From Pieris napi (Eukaryota; Arthropoda; Insecta; Lepidoptera; Pieridae), in the NCBI RefSeq assembly GCF_905475465.1, contig NC_062244.1, positions 12,518,001 to 12,582,000 of the forward strand: a stretch of 64,000 nt of DNA, in the 5' to 3' direction. The stretch's first letter is position 1. Each line of letters starts with the position of its first letter. Positions 1 through 13,801 of this stretch are shown in pieces. The translations under genes and the position numbers were made by a program. The notes beneath the pieces were generated by a model, which saw only the letters and a list, made by a program, of their open reading frames with translations, searched no databases and was not told where the DNA came from.

Positions 1-34
1 TTTATCTATGTGCGCAAATTATATTAGCTTGTAC

Positions 35-115
35 AGTGAACAAACAAGCTTTGGGAGGAAACCAAAAATCAACAACTTGTGTCAGTCCCAGAGGGCTGTT
101 CACTTCTTAATAAAA
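35..115 (+). repeat. Degraded SINE fragment
   Basis: This short stretch keeps three pieces in the order seen in the well-preserved SINEs of this window: GAGGAAACC, then TTGTGTCAG, then a GAGG-CTG-TCAC-like end. The tRNA-like head is missing. It looks like an old, internally deleted copy. No gene signal was seen around it; the bases from here to about 1.65 kb hold only short AT-rich open frames that I do not regard as genes. Confidence 0.3.
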
Positions 116-1956
116 AGAGATCAAACAATCAATATATAGGATATTTAAAGTTGCTTTATTCAAGATTTCATACAAAAACATCAAAAATACTTTAAGAATA
201 AACTGTGTATATCAGAATCCACGAAAAATGGAGATATAGCAATCAAAGTACATGTCTAAAAGCAATTCTATTTGAATGTGAAACAAGGCAAAATTTACAA
301 GTGTGAATTGTAAAGGTAAGCTTGCAGGGCACGAGGTCGCCGGAAGCGGGCCCAACACGCCATTATAAAGCCTACTGCTACAATGCCAATGTTCCCAAAA
401 TATTTATTCTAGTTGTTTGGCGATCCTTTGTTTGCTTATGTACGACTAATATTTTATTAACACTTTATCGAATACGAAACATAATACATGTGTATGGCTT
501 TTAACGAACCTTCCACTGTTTTAATATTTATTATATTCTATTATATCATTTTTAACTATTGTTTATGGTAACAGAACAAAATTATACGGTAACAAATAGT
601 CTAGTTTGAGTTTTTTTGCTTAATACATGATATTGCCAACATGTATTTTAAACTGACTTCTACTACACATTAATTTTCCACGCGAGGACGCCAGCCGTCC
701 CTACCTATCATCAACATCATCGGTACGAATAAATTTATTTGCATTTTAATGAAATTCAAATTGCATTATAATTAGATAACGGGTGTAAAGAAAGAAATAT
801 AGAAACATTATGTCTTGTAAGGAATTGCAAGAATTTCTCAACTCATTGGCTCCTTAACATTAGATTTGATAGAGATAGAATAATACGTTATCATGTATAT
901 GTATTAAATGTAGAGTATACTATACTTTAACTAACATACAGTTTGTGGTATGTACATTCAAATAAAGGCTTGTAAATCAGTTACAATGTTGAATTCAAAG
1001 CTTTGAGGCCAAATTAGATATTTTTGTCGCAAGATTTTAATGAAATGCTCGAATGACCTATTTTATCTGTATATGAATAAAAAGTAACAAGCTACTGTAG
1101 TCATTTTTGGCAAGACTTCAAATCGAAGTGCAAAGTGGGCGATGCTGTGTAGGAACTTTACGAGGACATTTATTTTAAACTGTAATCACATTTTGGCCAG
1201 TAGCTCATCGGTAGCCGATTAATCATAGATAATAGATTGACCGAAGCTACGTTTAAACTACGTGATTAAGAAAATACGTTCGCCCTGGGTTGCTGCTTAA
1301 ATAATTTAATAAAAATTAATTGATGTTCGTTTGTCTCTCTAAAACTCGAGAATGGCTATCAAGACTTAGGATTTGTCGCCTTTTAAGCCTATTTATTAGG
1401 TCCGGTGTGGTTAGTTGCGTGGCAAGCTTATTAGGATGCATTTCTATCTTTTTTCTGTATTTCATACTCCAAGTCTTGATCTCCTTCCGTGCTCATGAAT
1501 CTGCGATGTTTTAATAAACCACGGACAGTTGGATATTTGTTTCAAGATTGTAATTTTGAACCAATGTATGATATATATAGTAATAAAAAAACAAGCATAT
1601 TAATGGTAGGGAAGCCCAAGCGGGGATTTCGGTTTTAATGTTTTGCTGTCAAATATATTATATATACGTATAGAAGATTGATTTATAATTGTTGAGGTTA
1701 TTATTGACTGTTACTATATGAGTAATACCTTTAAATTGTAATAAAAGCTCTAAACTAATTTTGATATTTTTTGTGTGTATTCCACTTGAACATTCGAGAA
1801 TTGATTTACAATTTAATGTTTTTTTTATTAAAGACATGTGTACAGGACGTCTGCCGGGCTCGTTTATAAATATTAAAAACCTGAAAACGGTTTTTGTTTG
1901 TAAACAATATAAAAGATAAAAAAATATGTTAAAACATATATAAATAATACACTTAC
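116..1956. other. Probable E63-1 intron, no gene seen
   Basis: This span lies downstream, in transcript sense, of the last visible E63-1 exon. I searched the minus strand for the missing EF-hand exons of that gene and found none, so it is most simply intron. A GC-richer patch near 325-365 is unlike its surroundings and may be a repeat fragment. Nothing else could be supported. Confidence 0.4.
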
Positions 1957-4900
1957 CAGTTTTACTGGCATCCTTAATAAGTTCCGCTATTAAGTCATCA
2001 CTGACTTCGATGCCCAGCTTTTGCAGCATATATTGAAGCTCTGCCGGTGTCACGTGACCATCACTATCCCGATCCAGTAGGCCGAACGCTGTCCGGAGGT
2101 CTAAGAAAAACCAAATTTAACTTCTTAAAAAAATATAGACAATTTCTTGGAAAACAACTAAGAAAAAACCAGTTTAAGCAATAGGATCGTAAAAAATACG
2201 CTTATTCTGTCCTTTAGAACAGCAAGTAAACGTAAAACAAATTCACTTAGACGTAACAATACCATAATTAAAACCTCTGCAGTTATTTAATTTATGTTTA
2301 TATAACAAAGGACGAGTCACTAAGAATAAAGTGTCCCCTCTGACACCTGCGACGCCAGACTTGTACCTAGTTTATAATTAGTGAAGAAATGTGTTTTATA
2401 GTAATTTAAAAACGTTCAGAATTTCCATCCTTACATTATGGGAATCGCTTGTAAATTCATTAAATTTTCATTAACATACGACATTACGACGTATTAGTGT
2501 CTATTTATCTATATGTAATCTTACAGCTAACATACAAATTATTAAATAAAACACTTAATATACAAAACAGATTACATAGATAAACAATATGTATATGAAA
2601 CAAAAAACCAAAGTAAGTACATTAATAGACAAACAGAAAAACTAATTAAACATTAAACAAACGACAATTAATACTTAATATTTTAAAGATTGTTACTGCT
2701 TAACAAAGGCAAAGTTTTCCCGCCTCTTAAATATTTTCTCACATCCTCTTTGGTGAGGTGGAAAATATCAACATCGTCAAAATTTGTTAATTTGTTTATT
2801 TATTACTTTATCGAAGTTCACCACATCAACAGTATATGTTACAAGCTACCTTTTCTTTAATATATAATAATTATTGTTTGCATAAATGTTAGAAAAAAAT
2901 ATATACAATAAAAATATGTATGAATAAAAATACTTGATTGGTTTGCTGGAGATTTAGAATTCGAATGAGAGGTGCCTGAACTCCTAGGTTGGTTTTTTGC
3001 AGACGGAATTTGGAAAATTTGGCTGAAAGTGTATTATTACTACTATTGTCCTGGATTAAAATAACTTAAGATGATCGCTGAAGCAGGGTTGTTTTAGTGA
3101 TTAAGCATAACAAGCACAATTTAATCTTTATAATATTAGTAGCTAACATTATATTAGCATTTCTCATTTTAAGGTCATCAAAAACTTACAGAAATCATTA
3201 TCTTTTTTAACCGACATGATATGATATTAGCTAAATTTCCCAGAGTCACAAGCACTTCATTCTACATACTGATGATGGTTTTAGAAAATGAAATTTTACC
3301 TCGTCTTATAACGTTGACATATTTACACAAGATTAAAATCTCTACGTAGGCATTTCGTCTTGTTATCTAGTCAGGTTTAGTAACACTAAAAGTGATATGC
3401 AGTACAACCATTAGTAGAGATGATTAATTATCAATATCAGAAAGTATAGAATAGACAGAGATGGAAGTTTTAAATCAATAGATTTGAAAATCGTGCACCC
3501 ATTATGAAAATACTTTTCGTAAAAAATATGCGCCGCACTTCATTTGGTAAGATTATCACCTTGGGGGGTCATGTGTATGAACCATGACTGTGCAAATAAT
3601 GGATTATCTATTCTATCTGCGTAATTAGAACTTCCTTGTACGATAAATACATAAGAAAGATAATGTACAAACATTATTGAATGTAAAATTATATTTAATT
3701 TAAGAAAAATATAGTAAACGTTCGAAGACGTGTATTATAATTTGCTTACTTCGTTACGTACTTATGTCGATATGCATTGAGTTAGTTCTACTACCATTTT
3801 CCCATCAATACTAAAATTTTAAAGCTTTAGTTTGGCTAACCCAAGATAGCCGGTCACACTCGTTATTAGATTTTTATATTTGGAACCTTATTTCGTTAAA
3901 AAAATGTCTATTGCCAACCACTTCTTGTTCTACATAATTTATGGATTGTTAACCTAAGTCAACGGTTTTAAATAATTCACCAGAAGTGTATTTTAAAAAA
4001 GTGCCACAAATTACCTTATACGTATTAAATTTAGACGATTAAAAGTTTTGTGTAAAAGAGTTTAAATGGGTAATAGTAGCTAGATCCGTGAAAAAGCACT
4101 GCTTAAAATATAATTAAGTATATTCTTCGTTTCAGTCATTCCGCAGTTTTCGTTAACACTACATTGTTATTTTACGTATTCGAGGAAATTTTCTACGGCG
4201 TCATAAATTAATGCTTGTAATTTTCTTCACGCCAAATATTCCTCCGCGTATTTGTAATGACCAGTAAATTTTAGTATTATTCTTGGACGTTTATTGCTTT
4301 TCCGAAATTATCAAATGCAAATTTAAACTACAATGTGGAATCTCAGGAATTAGAATTGTAAAATATATGTATAGGGGTTTTGTTTTTTTTCGAAATGTCA
4401 TTCACTTTATTTCAAAACTCTATAACAAACACCTTTGCTTAAAATACGCATTACAATTACATAGGTGTCTATGATCTTCGTCGTGGTTTGATTTGACCAA
4501 TGTTACAATGAAAATTACCCAATTCGGTTTACGTGAACTTATAATGCAGTATCGGGAGCTCCTTTGCAAACAAATGTAACTGGAAAACAGCCATACAAGT
4601 AAAACAGACTCCCGCCTATTCCTTAATAAATTCATGTTAGAAAATGTGCTCTCATTTTCTATACTAGATAGATATGACTTTGTTGAAAAACTTTACACAA
4701 ATCAAATGGTGTATATTTTTTTATTTAAAAGCTTGCCAACGCTTAGCACACTCATACAATGATCATTAAGGTAAATAAAGTATTCATCGTACAATACAAA
4801 TGGTAGACCATTAATTGGAAGGTAAAATAATGATGAAAATTAAAAGGTATTGCATGTATCATAAATTAATACATAAACAAAGAACGATAAAATCTTTCGT

Positions 4901-7900
4901 TATCATTTATCAGGTTGATGAGAGCGTAAGTCACCATAAAGTTATTAATGTTTCTGCAAACATAGATAAAATTCCATTCCGAACCTTAAAATTGAGTCTG
5001 TCACGACAAATTGCTGTCGGTAATTGTGAATTATACTGGGGTTTAATGTCGGGAACATTTCCTATTAATGACGTTTTAGGTTATAGCAGTTTTTCGCCTA
5101 TTTCCGTTCATAATATCTATACTGTATAGCATACGTATATTAGTACTACAAAATACTGAAGAATAAGAAAAAACTGAGGCACTTCACAACAAATAACAGT
5201 GTTAATTATAATTATTTTTATATACATAAAACAAAGTTTTGTTTCTTGATGAAACTTTTTACACACATTTTATAAGATTTATTAAACCTAATTCGTGTTA
5301 TCTCTCTAAATCAAAGTATAATGCTACTATACAAAATACCTTATCTTAATTAAAGAAATATTTAAGATTTTGGGTCGTATAGATCTTATTCGCTTTACTG
5401 TTCCTACATTTCGAAGAACGACGTCGCACCAGCAATAGGTTATCTTAATACATATTTTTTTAGTAATACAATAGAAAAGTATACTAAAATCATAATATAA
5501 ACATAACAATAAAAACTTAAAACCTAAACCTTTTTATAAATAATGCAATTCTTGTGAATTCAGCCAGTGTACAACTAAATATATCGGTCTCACTAGCAAT
5601 AGTGATTAGGGTGCGCAAGACACGCGTAAATGGTGCTTCTCTGAGGAAATTCTAAAAAAAAAATGAGTGCGTGTACTAGGTGTACACACGTAAGAAGTGA
5701 AACTTCTTTATGACCTTACTTTTCGAAAAATGATCTGCTATATGCAACTTTACAGAAATTGGTTAAATAAAGTTAAATTAGATAAAGTTAACAAAAGGCT
5801 TTAATTATCATGAATACAAATACAATTATTTCATTTTACCTTATTACTACTAAGATTATTACAGAATTTCATTAATTGTAATAGAATTATTACTATCATT
5901 GTTATCGTAATTATATATTTTTGTTATTAATGGCTTCGAATCTCTTCGGATCAACCGTGGTAGGGACAAGAAAAAGATGGCGCGTAACCGAAAAATGTGA
6001 CCGTAAATTTTTTTCCAACGCCGATAAAGAAGTTTGACTTCAAAAAGCAACATGGCGCGTAACCGAAAAACGTGACGATTTGCTACAAAATTTCTCCCAT
6101 ACGTCGATAAAGAAGTTTCACTTCAAAAAGATGGCGCGTAACGGAAAAATGTTACACTAAATTTTTTTCCAACCCCGATAAAGAAGTTTCACTTCAATAA
6201 ATTCTAAATGAACTCGTTCCATCAACTTTCTATGGACTAACTTGAGAATATGATAATCAAAGCTTCCTTAGTTCAAGGTTTTTTAATTGCAACACCTTTA
6301 ATAATAGGGTTTTAAATAATGTTTTAATTAAAAAGTTAATTGACTTTTGAAAATATTGAAAATTGTAGCTATTTAGGATTAAACGTTGACCTTAATAAAA
6401 ACTTAATCACTGGCTAGGTAACATAATTTTTCAATATCATCATGACGGGTATCCCAACCAGGGTACAGAACTCACTTTGCTAATAAAGAAAAACAAACCG
6501 GAAAAAGACAAATATCGGAATGTTTCTTGATGTTTATCTTCTCTCTTATTATCTCCTTAAAGGTAAATGGTAAATAATAATTGTACTTACTTTTGAGCAT
6601 CGCTTCGCTGGGCGCTGGTACCGTAGGGCGATCGTCCACAGGTGACTTTTTCTTCTTCTTGTCATCGTCCTGCTGCAACACACAATCGTCAGACATACAT
6701 AACACTTTTGTGAGACTCATAAATGTAACGTAAACAAACACGATTTACAAATACAAAACGCTAAGTGACTAGTTTTATCAACCGTAGAATGTTATCACTG
6801 CTTATCGATATATTGATCAGTGCATTGTATGAAAACGAATAATTTTGATCATTATAATTCATATCCAAAATTCGTATTTTTCATTTTAATTTACAAGGCA
6901 AAACTTCTTAGGTTGAAACCTAAAAACAATGTAATACGAATTCTTACAAATATAAAAGACGTAACACATTCAAAAAAAGTTAATGTGGAAGTGGATGTAA
7001 AAAAGAGAGTAGAAATCGTGTACTAATGTTAAACATTGATTTAATGTAATCCTAATTATGTCGTACTTGAATATAAGCTATTTTTATTTTATACAAGGCA
7101 AAAATAAATAGTCTGAAAGAAAATTGACGTTTAGTGCATTCAACCCATTTATTATTCGTGTAAATAAAATAAGAATTAAACGTTTTATAGCTACAATGAT
7201 TAATTACTACTCGGCATGCGCTAAACTCTTTTGACCATACTGCCTAGTCTTTAACCGAATTCAAAAAGGAGGACTGTTCGTGTTGGGTATGTTGGGATTT
7301 AAATATTTAAGTAAGTATCTAAGTTATCTCTTAAATCTATTAAAATCTATTGAGGCTTCCAAGCAAATGTGCTAAATTTCGTTAGTATATGTGTGTTTGG
7401 TATATTTCAGCTTAAAGAACATATCTACATTACAAAACATTACAATAAAATATACAATATTTCCAATTTTCTTAACCTACAAAGTAATAATAAATATAAT
7501 TAAACATTAATAAAAAGAAAATTTATAAAGTTTTGTTCCTTTAACGCTGGCAGCTTTTCCTCACTGTATTGCTTATCATCTTATTCGTTGAGCCAGGAAA
7601 GCACCAGCTCAGGGTCGCCGATACTATCTACTAGGCGCCAACCTTGATCTTTAATTTCTAAAATTCCTTTTTTTCTATAAATTAAGAAGATAATAAAAAA
7701 AAGATACAAAAAAAATCATCTATGTTCATTTGCGCATAATAAATTTGCATTGCTGTCAACACAATTGAATTAAATATTTTAATGCAAGTTAACTCTCGAT
7801 ATTTTAGTAAAACATTTCCATTTGTCATCACCTACGATTAAGTGTTTGCCAAGGTATGTGCCAAAAACCTGAAGGATTAGAACTTATTATAGATGATACA

Positions 7901-10201
7901 AATGAAAAGGGAGCCAAAAGGGATTTATAATTCAGTGATTTAGCGTCGAAATAGCCAATGTCGCGTTTGGCACAGCATCAACGCAAGCAATGGCATACCA
8001 ATACAATTAAAACATAATTATCGATAAATAATCGGATAGTTTAATATGGGTAAAACAGATCTTAAGTCAGAATTAGAATTCGTTCGAATCACTATCACAT
8101 AGATCGTTTGTACCGTCTAAGGTAAAATTCAGACTAAGCGATCAAATACCTTTCTGATATACGAGAGTCAAAATAAGCTCTACGAATCGAATCTGAATAA
8201 TACTCTATAAAGGTCAAGAAGCATGGGAATAACGTGACTGAGTTTCTTTAATATAAAATAACATAAATTGTAAATAGGAAGAAGTATACGCAAAACTAGC
8301 ACGTATAAGCAATTCTTTAAACCAGTAATCGGAGCTAAAAATATGGTATTTCATGGTGCCTTTTGGTAATTATTCTTATTTGAAAGGCACATAAAACAAA
8401 TGTAAACCACGTCTTACACCATCTTCAAAGAAAACATTTATCAATTCGTTGCTAAACACTTCAATGTTCCGAGGTTACATTTTACGCTGACAGTTATGTC
8501 CGTAAACCATGGCTTCATGAAAAACCGTGAAATGTAAACGTAAATAAAACTGGGATTAATGGTTTTTCAGAATAAAGATTTAAGGTTTTTAAGAAAAACT
8601 GCTTTACCGTAAGAAATGCTGTTATAAAAGACTTGTCTGGCTTCGAAGATTTTTTTAGTAAAACGATAAAACGCAAATGGCCGTACCACAGTATTGCATT
8701 GGCAAAGGGAATTGTTGAGGATAAATTTGTACTTTGGCAGTACTTTTTAATACTTAGTAAAAATACTAACATATTTCTAACTTAAATGTTATGTTAAGTA
8801 AATATTGTTACTAACATTTATCAAACAATTATTGAATATAATTATCTTCATCAACTTTACAAAGTAATAGGCATTGTTTTACAGTAGCTCATACAAGTAT
8901 CGATTTTATTACTTAACTAAATCGGTGATGCAGGCGATGTCACTACAAACTTTTATATAGATTACTTTATAATGGTTCTAGCTAGAAGTCTGACAATAGA
9001 CGACACGAATTAAAAAAAACTGTACATATTTTTATAACAAATAAAAATCCTTTATTTACTCATTATTCACCCAACGGACTTGTGTTGTCTGGTTTATTTT
9101 TTTGTTGGCAACACAATTTTTTTTTGGATTCTATTTTTGTACTTGGTTTGTGTCGGTATGTGCACAGTTGAAAAACACTATCAACAATAACTATCTTCAT
9201 ATTTAGAGTAGCCAGGTTTAATTAATAACAAATAGCTCGTTCTGCATAAAATATAAGTCGTTCAAACTAAAACATTACGCGAAAGACTGCACAAAACAAT
9301 TTATATCAAAGTGTACCTATACCCCAACATTGTATTAATTCTTGAGCATTCTGCTGTCGTGTTGCCAAATATAAACACGTGAGGTTTGTGTTTATAATAC
9401 CTACGACATTCTTAGGTTGCCTTGAATCTACCAATAGCAAGTAAAGAGCACAATTTTTGAATATTCAAATGGACTTGATTAGTCTGGCACCTTTTACAAT
9501 TATATTATAAAATTAATAATAATATTTTAGATTTTTCCCGACAATCATATTAATTATATAGAATAGGTAAATTCATTTACGATTGTTAAGGATTTAAAAA
9601 ATCGTATCTACGTAATTTGGGATATCGTTCCCTTGGTTCTGCCTGCCCATTTATTTCATGTATTTATGTCAATAACTTAAAACCAACAGTTCGTATTTAA
9701 GAACACATCCTAGGCCTATCGTATCCCCTCATTAGGACATTAGAAATACACTTTTTCGCAACTAATTCCTTAGTTGCACATTAAATCAATTTGTGCCTCA
9801 CTTAATTACTGTCCAGGACCTCCGAAGTATGTCCTGTACGATATAATGACTGATATAGTTTTATAACATAGAGCTAAGCATCGCATGCAACAATGATAAA
9901 TAAACAAAAATCAACTATAATAGATAATAAAAAATCAATAGGTACTACAACATTATTAGACTGTTTCATAGCGCTAATCTTAACAGGGTTGAATTTTATT
10001 TATGTGGGAGAGTCTATTAATGGGGAAGGCTTTAGGAATATATCATGCTACGAACGATTGACGCATCCAAAACCGCTAGTAATACTGTCCAAATAGCTAT
10101 GCCCCACTACTTTCATAGATATAGCAGAAACTAAAGAAAATAATCGCAAATCTTAGAAGAATGTTTACCTTTCTTCTACTTCGGGATGTGGTAGCCATTC
10201 C
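1957..10201 (-). CDS. Eip63F-1: E63-1-like EF-hand calcium-binding protein, 5' part
   Basis: This is the N-terminal part of a calmodulin-like EF-hand protein resembling ecdysone-induced Eip63F-1 (E63-1) of Drosophila, an intracellular calcium sensor. Three coding exons join in frame on the minus strand. They are 10198-10169 (exon from 10201; MATTSRSRRK), 6672-6591 (a lysine/aspartate stretch, then PAPSEAMLK) and 2100-1957. The last exon encodes a canonical EF-hand loop, DRDSDGHVTPAE, followed by QYMLQKLGIEVSDDLIAELI. Exon 10169-10201 has a good acceptor (TTTCAG) and donor (GTAAAC) and supplies the only suitable ATG. The chain ends in phase 1 after about 85 codons. The later EF hands are not in the window, so the gene continues past the left edge. 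Introns are 4.5 and 3.5 kb. The family call rests on the motif and remembered similarity; the start exon is inferred from splice signals and frame. Confidence 0.72.
2101..6590. other. E63-1 intron
   Basis: This 4.5-kb AT-rich intron separates the lysine-rich exon from the EF-hand exon. It contains a non-autonomous DNA element at about 5.66-6.2 kb. An open frame of 104 codons on the plus strand near 4.8-5.1 kb has no recognisable motif, and I do not call it a gene. Nothing else was seen. Confidence 0.5.
5663..6200. mobile_element. Non-autonomous DNA transposon with internal tandem repeats
   Basis: The left end carries AAGAAGTGAAACTTCTTT (about 5691-5708) and the right end AAAGAAGTTTCACTTC, so the ends are inverted copies around a short palindrome. 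Near the right side a unit containing ATGGCGCGTAAC...GATAAAGAAGTTTCACTTC is repeated three times, at about 5970-6040, 6041-6122 and 6124-6196. No transposase is encoded. It resembles, in size and terminal palindrome, the MITE pair at 27.6-28.3 kb, but is a distinct sequence. The exact ends are uncertain. Confidence 0.5.
6673..10168. other. E63-1 intron with an unexplained exon-like stretch
   Basis: This is a 3.5-kb intron of the E63-1-like gene. Around 7592-7680 the minus strand encodes an exon-like peptide that ends in a stop codon (see findings). Otherwise it is AT-rich with no supported gene. Confidence 0.45.
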
Positions 10202-10384
10202 CTGAAAGGAAAAAATTTATTCATTAACTCATTTTAAGCTTAAAGCGAGTATTAGGTAAATTTTCAAATAAGTTAGTAGCTCAAATATCGACAGTTAAAT
10301 TCCAAACTGAAATTTTAAATTATTTATGTTAAGCGATATTACAATTAGAGCAATAATAGCCTTGTACTTAACGACTCTTAAACC

Positions 10385-10545
10385 TAACGTCATATGTTTC
10401 AATTCCGACCGTGTACCGGACAATAATGTTGCTTAAACATTGAGGGAAAACATTGTGGGCAAGCACTTCTTAGACCTAAAATGAATGACATGTGTGGCCA
10501 CAGAAAGGTGATCTTATACTTGCCTATTTGGAACTAAAAACTATA
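10385..10545 (+). repeat. Degraded SINE copy
   Basis: The order of short matches fits the SINEs at 18.7 and 24.3 kb. There is a B-box-like TTTCAATTCCGACCGTGTACC, then TTGAGGGAAAACATTGTG, then a CTTAGACCTAAAA-like run. A TGTGTGGCCACAG run, GTGATC and ACTTGCCTATT complete the order. The head (A box) is not preserved, and several positions are changed or deleted. It lies in a putative E63-1 intron. Confidence 0.5.
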
Positions 10546-11284
10546 GTTTAATATATAAGTAGCTAACAAGTTTATAAATTCTTAAATTTCTTCGTATAAT
10601 TTAAATATCGTATTCGTTCGGATGGCGTGGATAGCTTCGTAGATATTCCGGTTAATAATTATTATAATTCTATTAAAATTTAATTGTAATATTTTCTATT
10701 TTAGCTTTACGTGCAAATACTTATAAATTATATATTACAAAAATAAAAGCATACTTTACTTATTATTAGAAATATAACTTTTTATGTATATTAAATCAAT
10801 CGTATTGTTATGATGGCAATTAGAGTCATTTGTGGCGAACATAGCTACCTAATCTGTGCTAACTGGCATCTTTCCAAGTGGAACCGGATAAAAATATTTT
10901 TACAATAATTCCGAGTATTAAAAGTAGTACAGAGTTATTTGCCATTTCATTAAATTTTCTTCATTAAAGCTTCAAATAAACATGACAATACACAACAAAT
11001 AAACGTGAAATATGAGCAGTATCATCTAAACCACGCGTTCGTCTATTTCTGTCAAATTATGTTTTCACTGTCATGAAAAGACACAGATGAGAAACTATGT
11101 TAAAACGTTGAAGGCGAAAATTGTAGTAATGTTAATTTGACAACGGTTCAAGACAAAAACGTACGTTTCCGTACGAACTAAAAAAAATGTTTTTGTGTTA
11201 GCAGATAAGAGGCGACAATAATGTGACATAATAAAAAATGTTTGTGCACATGAACCATTTTTAAAGCATGTAGGTTCCTACTAA

Positions 11285-11375
11285 CGAAAACCATTATTGA
11301 TTGCCGGGAATCGAGCCCAGGGTCTCTTGATTATGTGTACTAATAAGCCACGGAGGCGGATAATAGTATATTTTC
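11285..11375 (-). repeat. tRNA-like SINE remnant
   Basis: Read on the minus strand, an A-box-like GTGGCTTATTAGT is followed about 30 bases later by a B-box-like GGGCTCGATTCCCGG. This is the layout of a tRNA-derived pol III promoter. No acceptor stem closes around it, so a functional tRNA is unlikely. Its sequence differs from the main SINE family in the window, which suggests a second, older family. Confidence 0.4.
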
Positions 11376-13801
11376 ATTCGATTTTCGTACCTATTAGCAT
11401 ATGTTATTATACCCGGTAACTATGAAGACTAAATGCGAATTAAGGAATTTTTATCTCAAAGTAGTTTTTATAAGAACGTAGCAATAATTTAGAAAAAAAA
11501 CATATAATATGCCGCATCAAAAGTTTAAAAGAAGAAAGTTTGAAAGCTAGTTGATAATTTATATTTCATATCTGGTCGATACTTAAATTTCTTGATTGGC
11601 AAATGGAACTGGCGATAACAATATAATAAATCTTACCTACATATTGAAAACACAGCAACGAATTCCGTATGCTTTTTAACCATTGGTGATTGGAATACAT
11701 CACTTATCTTTTAAACGCTCTAAGTTTCAAATGAACCGAGTGGACTAATCGAATGGCCTATTATATAAATAACATCTTAAACGAACCGGTATATGTGTAG
11801 GTGAGTACTACGAGTATACTGTCCAGAGACGTTTCTCACGAATCTTTTTTCAATTGTACATTACTCATCGCGTATTTTACTCGAATCCCAGGAATTAAAA
11901 CTTTGGAACAACATCAAATTGTAGGGAAAACAATGAGGTAATTGGTAATTATTTTCCGATTTAACGGTTCTCTTAAATAAACAAACAGTAATGTTATAAT
12001 CTATGATTTCTCATTATTTTTTTCGAGATGCTAATTCTAAGTGAAGAGAAAACGATTTTCACCTTACCAAATAGTAGGAAAGAGCTTTTTTCTACTTTGC
12101 ATACCACTTCCATTACTAAAAAAAAGTATTATTTCGGATCGATAAACAAGTTGTAAACAATATAAGCAAATAAAAAAAACTTGGCTAATAAAAATGCAGA
12201 AACGTGTTTCCTCGTGCATTTTGGGACTGGGATAAATTAAATGACACAATAATGTGACCGATTATAGAAAATAGAGCTATCATAGAATTTCAAAAGCAAT
12301 GTGTCGCTCAAACGAATATTGGCGAAATATCTTAGGCATGTTCGGTACAATGGAATTTTAATCTTGGGAAAGAGGGCAATGCCAACGCGTTCGATCGATG
12401 CGGTCGAACCATTCGATGTAAAAGTTAACCTTGCACCCTGTCCCCACTATTTACATACAAAGTACAACCCATTATGAATGGCGTCACTTAAATACACGGT
12501 GTACACATGTACAAGTAATGTATTATGTTCATTTTACTTAGTGTTTTATTAATCATGCTACTGAGAAAAATAAAGAGATGTAGTGCTTCTTTTTCGCAAG
12601 TTTTGCCGACCAGATTTCCTTTTTACTGATTTGCATTTGAAATATGATAAACTTCAATAATTGTTATGAGAGTTTTTCTTTAACTAAGATAGTGGAAACT
12701 AATGTACTCAGGTATAATTATATCATAGTGTGATAGTGATTTTAAAAAATCCGCTTTTGCTGTTTTAAAATGTTAACAATTAAAAATATATTATGACAAA
12801 TAATTACACTATTTCAACAAACATAATATTATTATAGTATAATATGCCATTTATAGAATTTTAGAATGATTAAAAGTTTAGAATTAGTAAATATAAATTT
12901 GTTACCTTTCCTATCCTACCTGTCTATAATTTTCTGTGGATTAACAAGTTACAAAGGAGATCTCTATAAATACATAAGTGTCTGTATGTGAATTTATTTT
13001 CAGATAACGGAAGTTAGATCCCAAGGTTAAAAAATAGTTAAAATTAATATTTTTCTGTTGTTTGAACGTCTACAAAATCGCTACTATGGTCCTAATGTAT
13101 GTATTTTACTAACAAACTACATGCGTAGTACGCATTGCGTACTTATATATGTGATAAAAACAAACCAAGTTAGGATCGTAGTCTTGTTCGTAGGAACTAA
13201 TGTACCGTCTATTTTATATGTAGCCGCGTAGACAGTGCTACGACCTACGCAGTGACCCGCAATAGGATCTTGCCGAAAATTAAAGTAATTATTTATGAAT
13301 TTTCAAAATGTATAGAGATTTATACTATATAAGTTTTGGCGACACCTTGCTAAATGCCCACAGATGTGATTTATCAGTTAAAAAAGAAATATCGTAATCC
13401 GCATTTTAAAACTTTTGTTCCGAATTTATTAACAATAATTAACATTTATTAGATTAAGTTTTATCATAACATCTGTTAACTTTTTAGACTGAGATTCAAA
13501 GATGGTTCAAACAAAATAAATATTTGGCAATTACTATTTTTGGGTTTTAAATGATCACAATATTTAAGTATAAAACGTTTTTTAGTAATAGCAAGTTTGA
13601 CACAAATAACTATGTAGTAATTATAAGATTTCTGTTAATTCACTCAGTAACACTTAACCAAATAAGATTAACATAATTCACTTTTGACACTGGTCACTTC
13701 TCACTATCACGTGCACCGTCACCGCACTTGAAAATATTTATATTATGTTAAATAGAATATAGAAGCAAAAGAAAAGAATAGAAGTTTAAAAGAAAATAGA
13801 T

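Larger units (their letters stand above)
10202..13801. other. Putative first intron of E63-1
   Basis: If the leader exon near 13.8 kb is correct, this is the first intron. It holds a decayed SINE near 10.39-10.55 kb and a tRNA-like remnant near 11.28-11.38 kb. The rest is AT-rich sequence in which I see no gene. Confidence 0.35.

Noticed and set aside
4815..5129. Plus-strand open frame of 104 codons in an E63-1 intron
   Set aside because: AT-rich, no recognisable domain, no splice partners and no promoter-like context; frames of this length are expected by chance in 64 kb.
8515..8772. 85-codon minus-strand open frame
   Set aside because: No family resemblance in either orientation and no splice signals that would join it to a gene.
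11285..11375. Possible functional tRNA gene on the minus strand
   Set aside because: A and B box-like motifs are present, but I could not form an acceptor stem or an anticodon arm, so a SINE relic is more likely.
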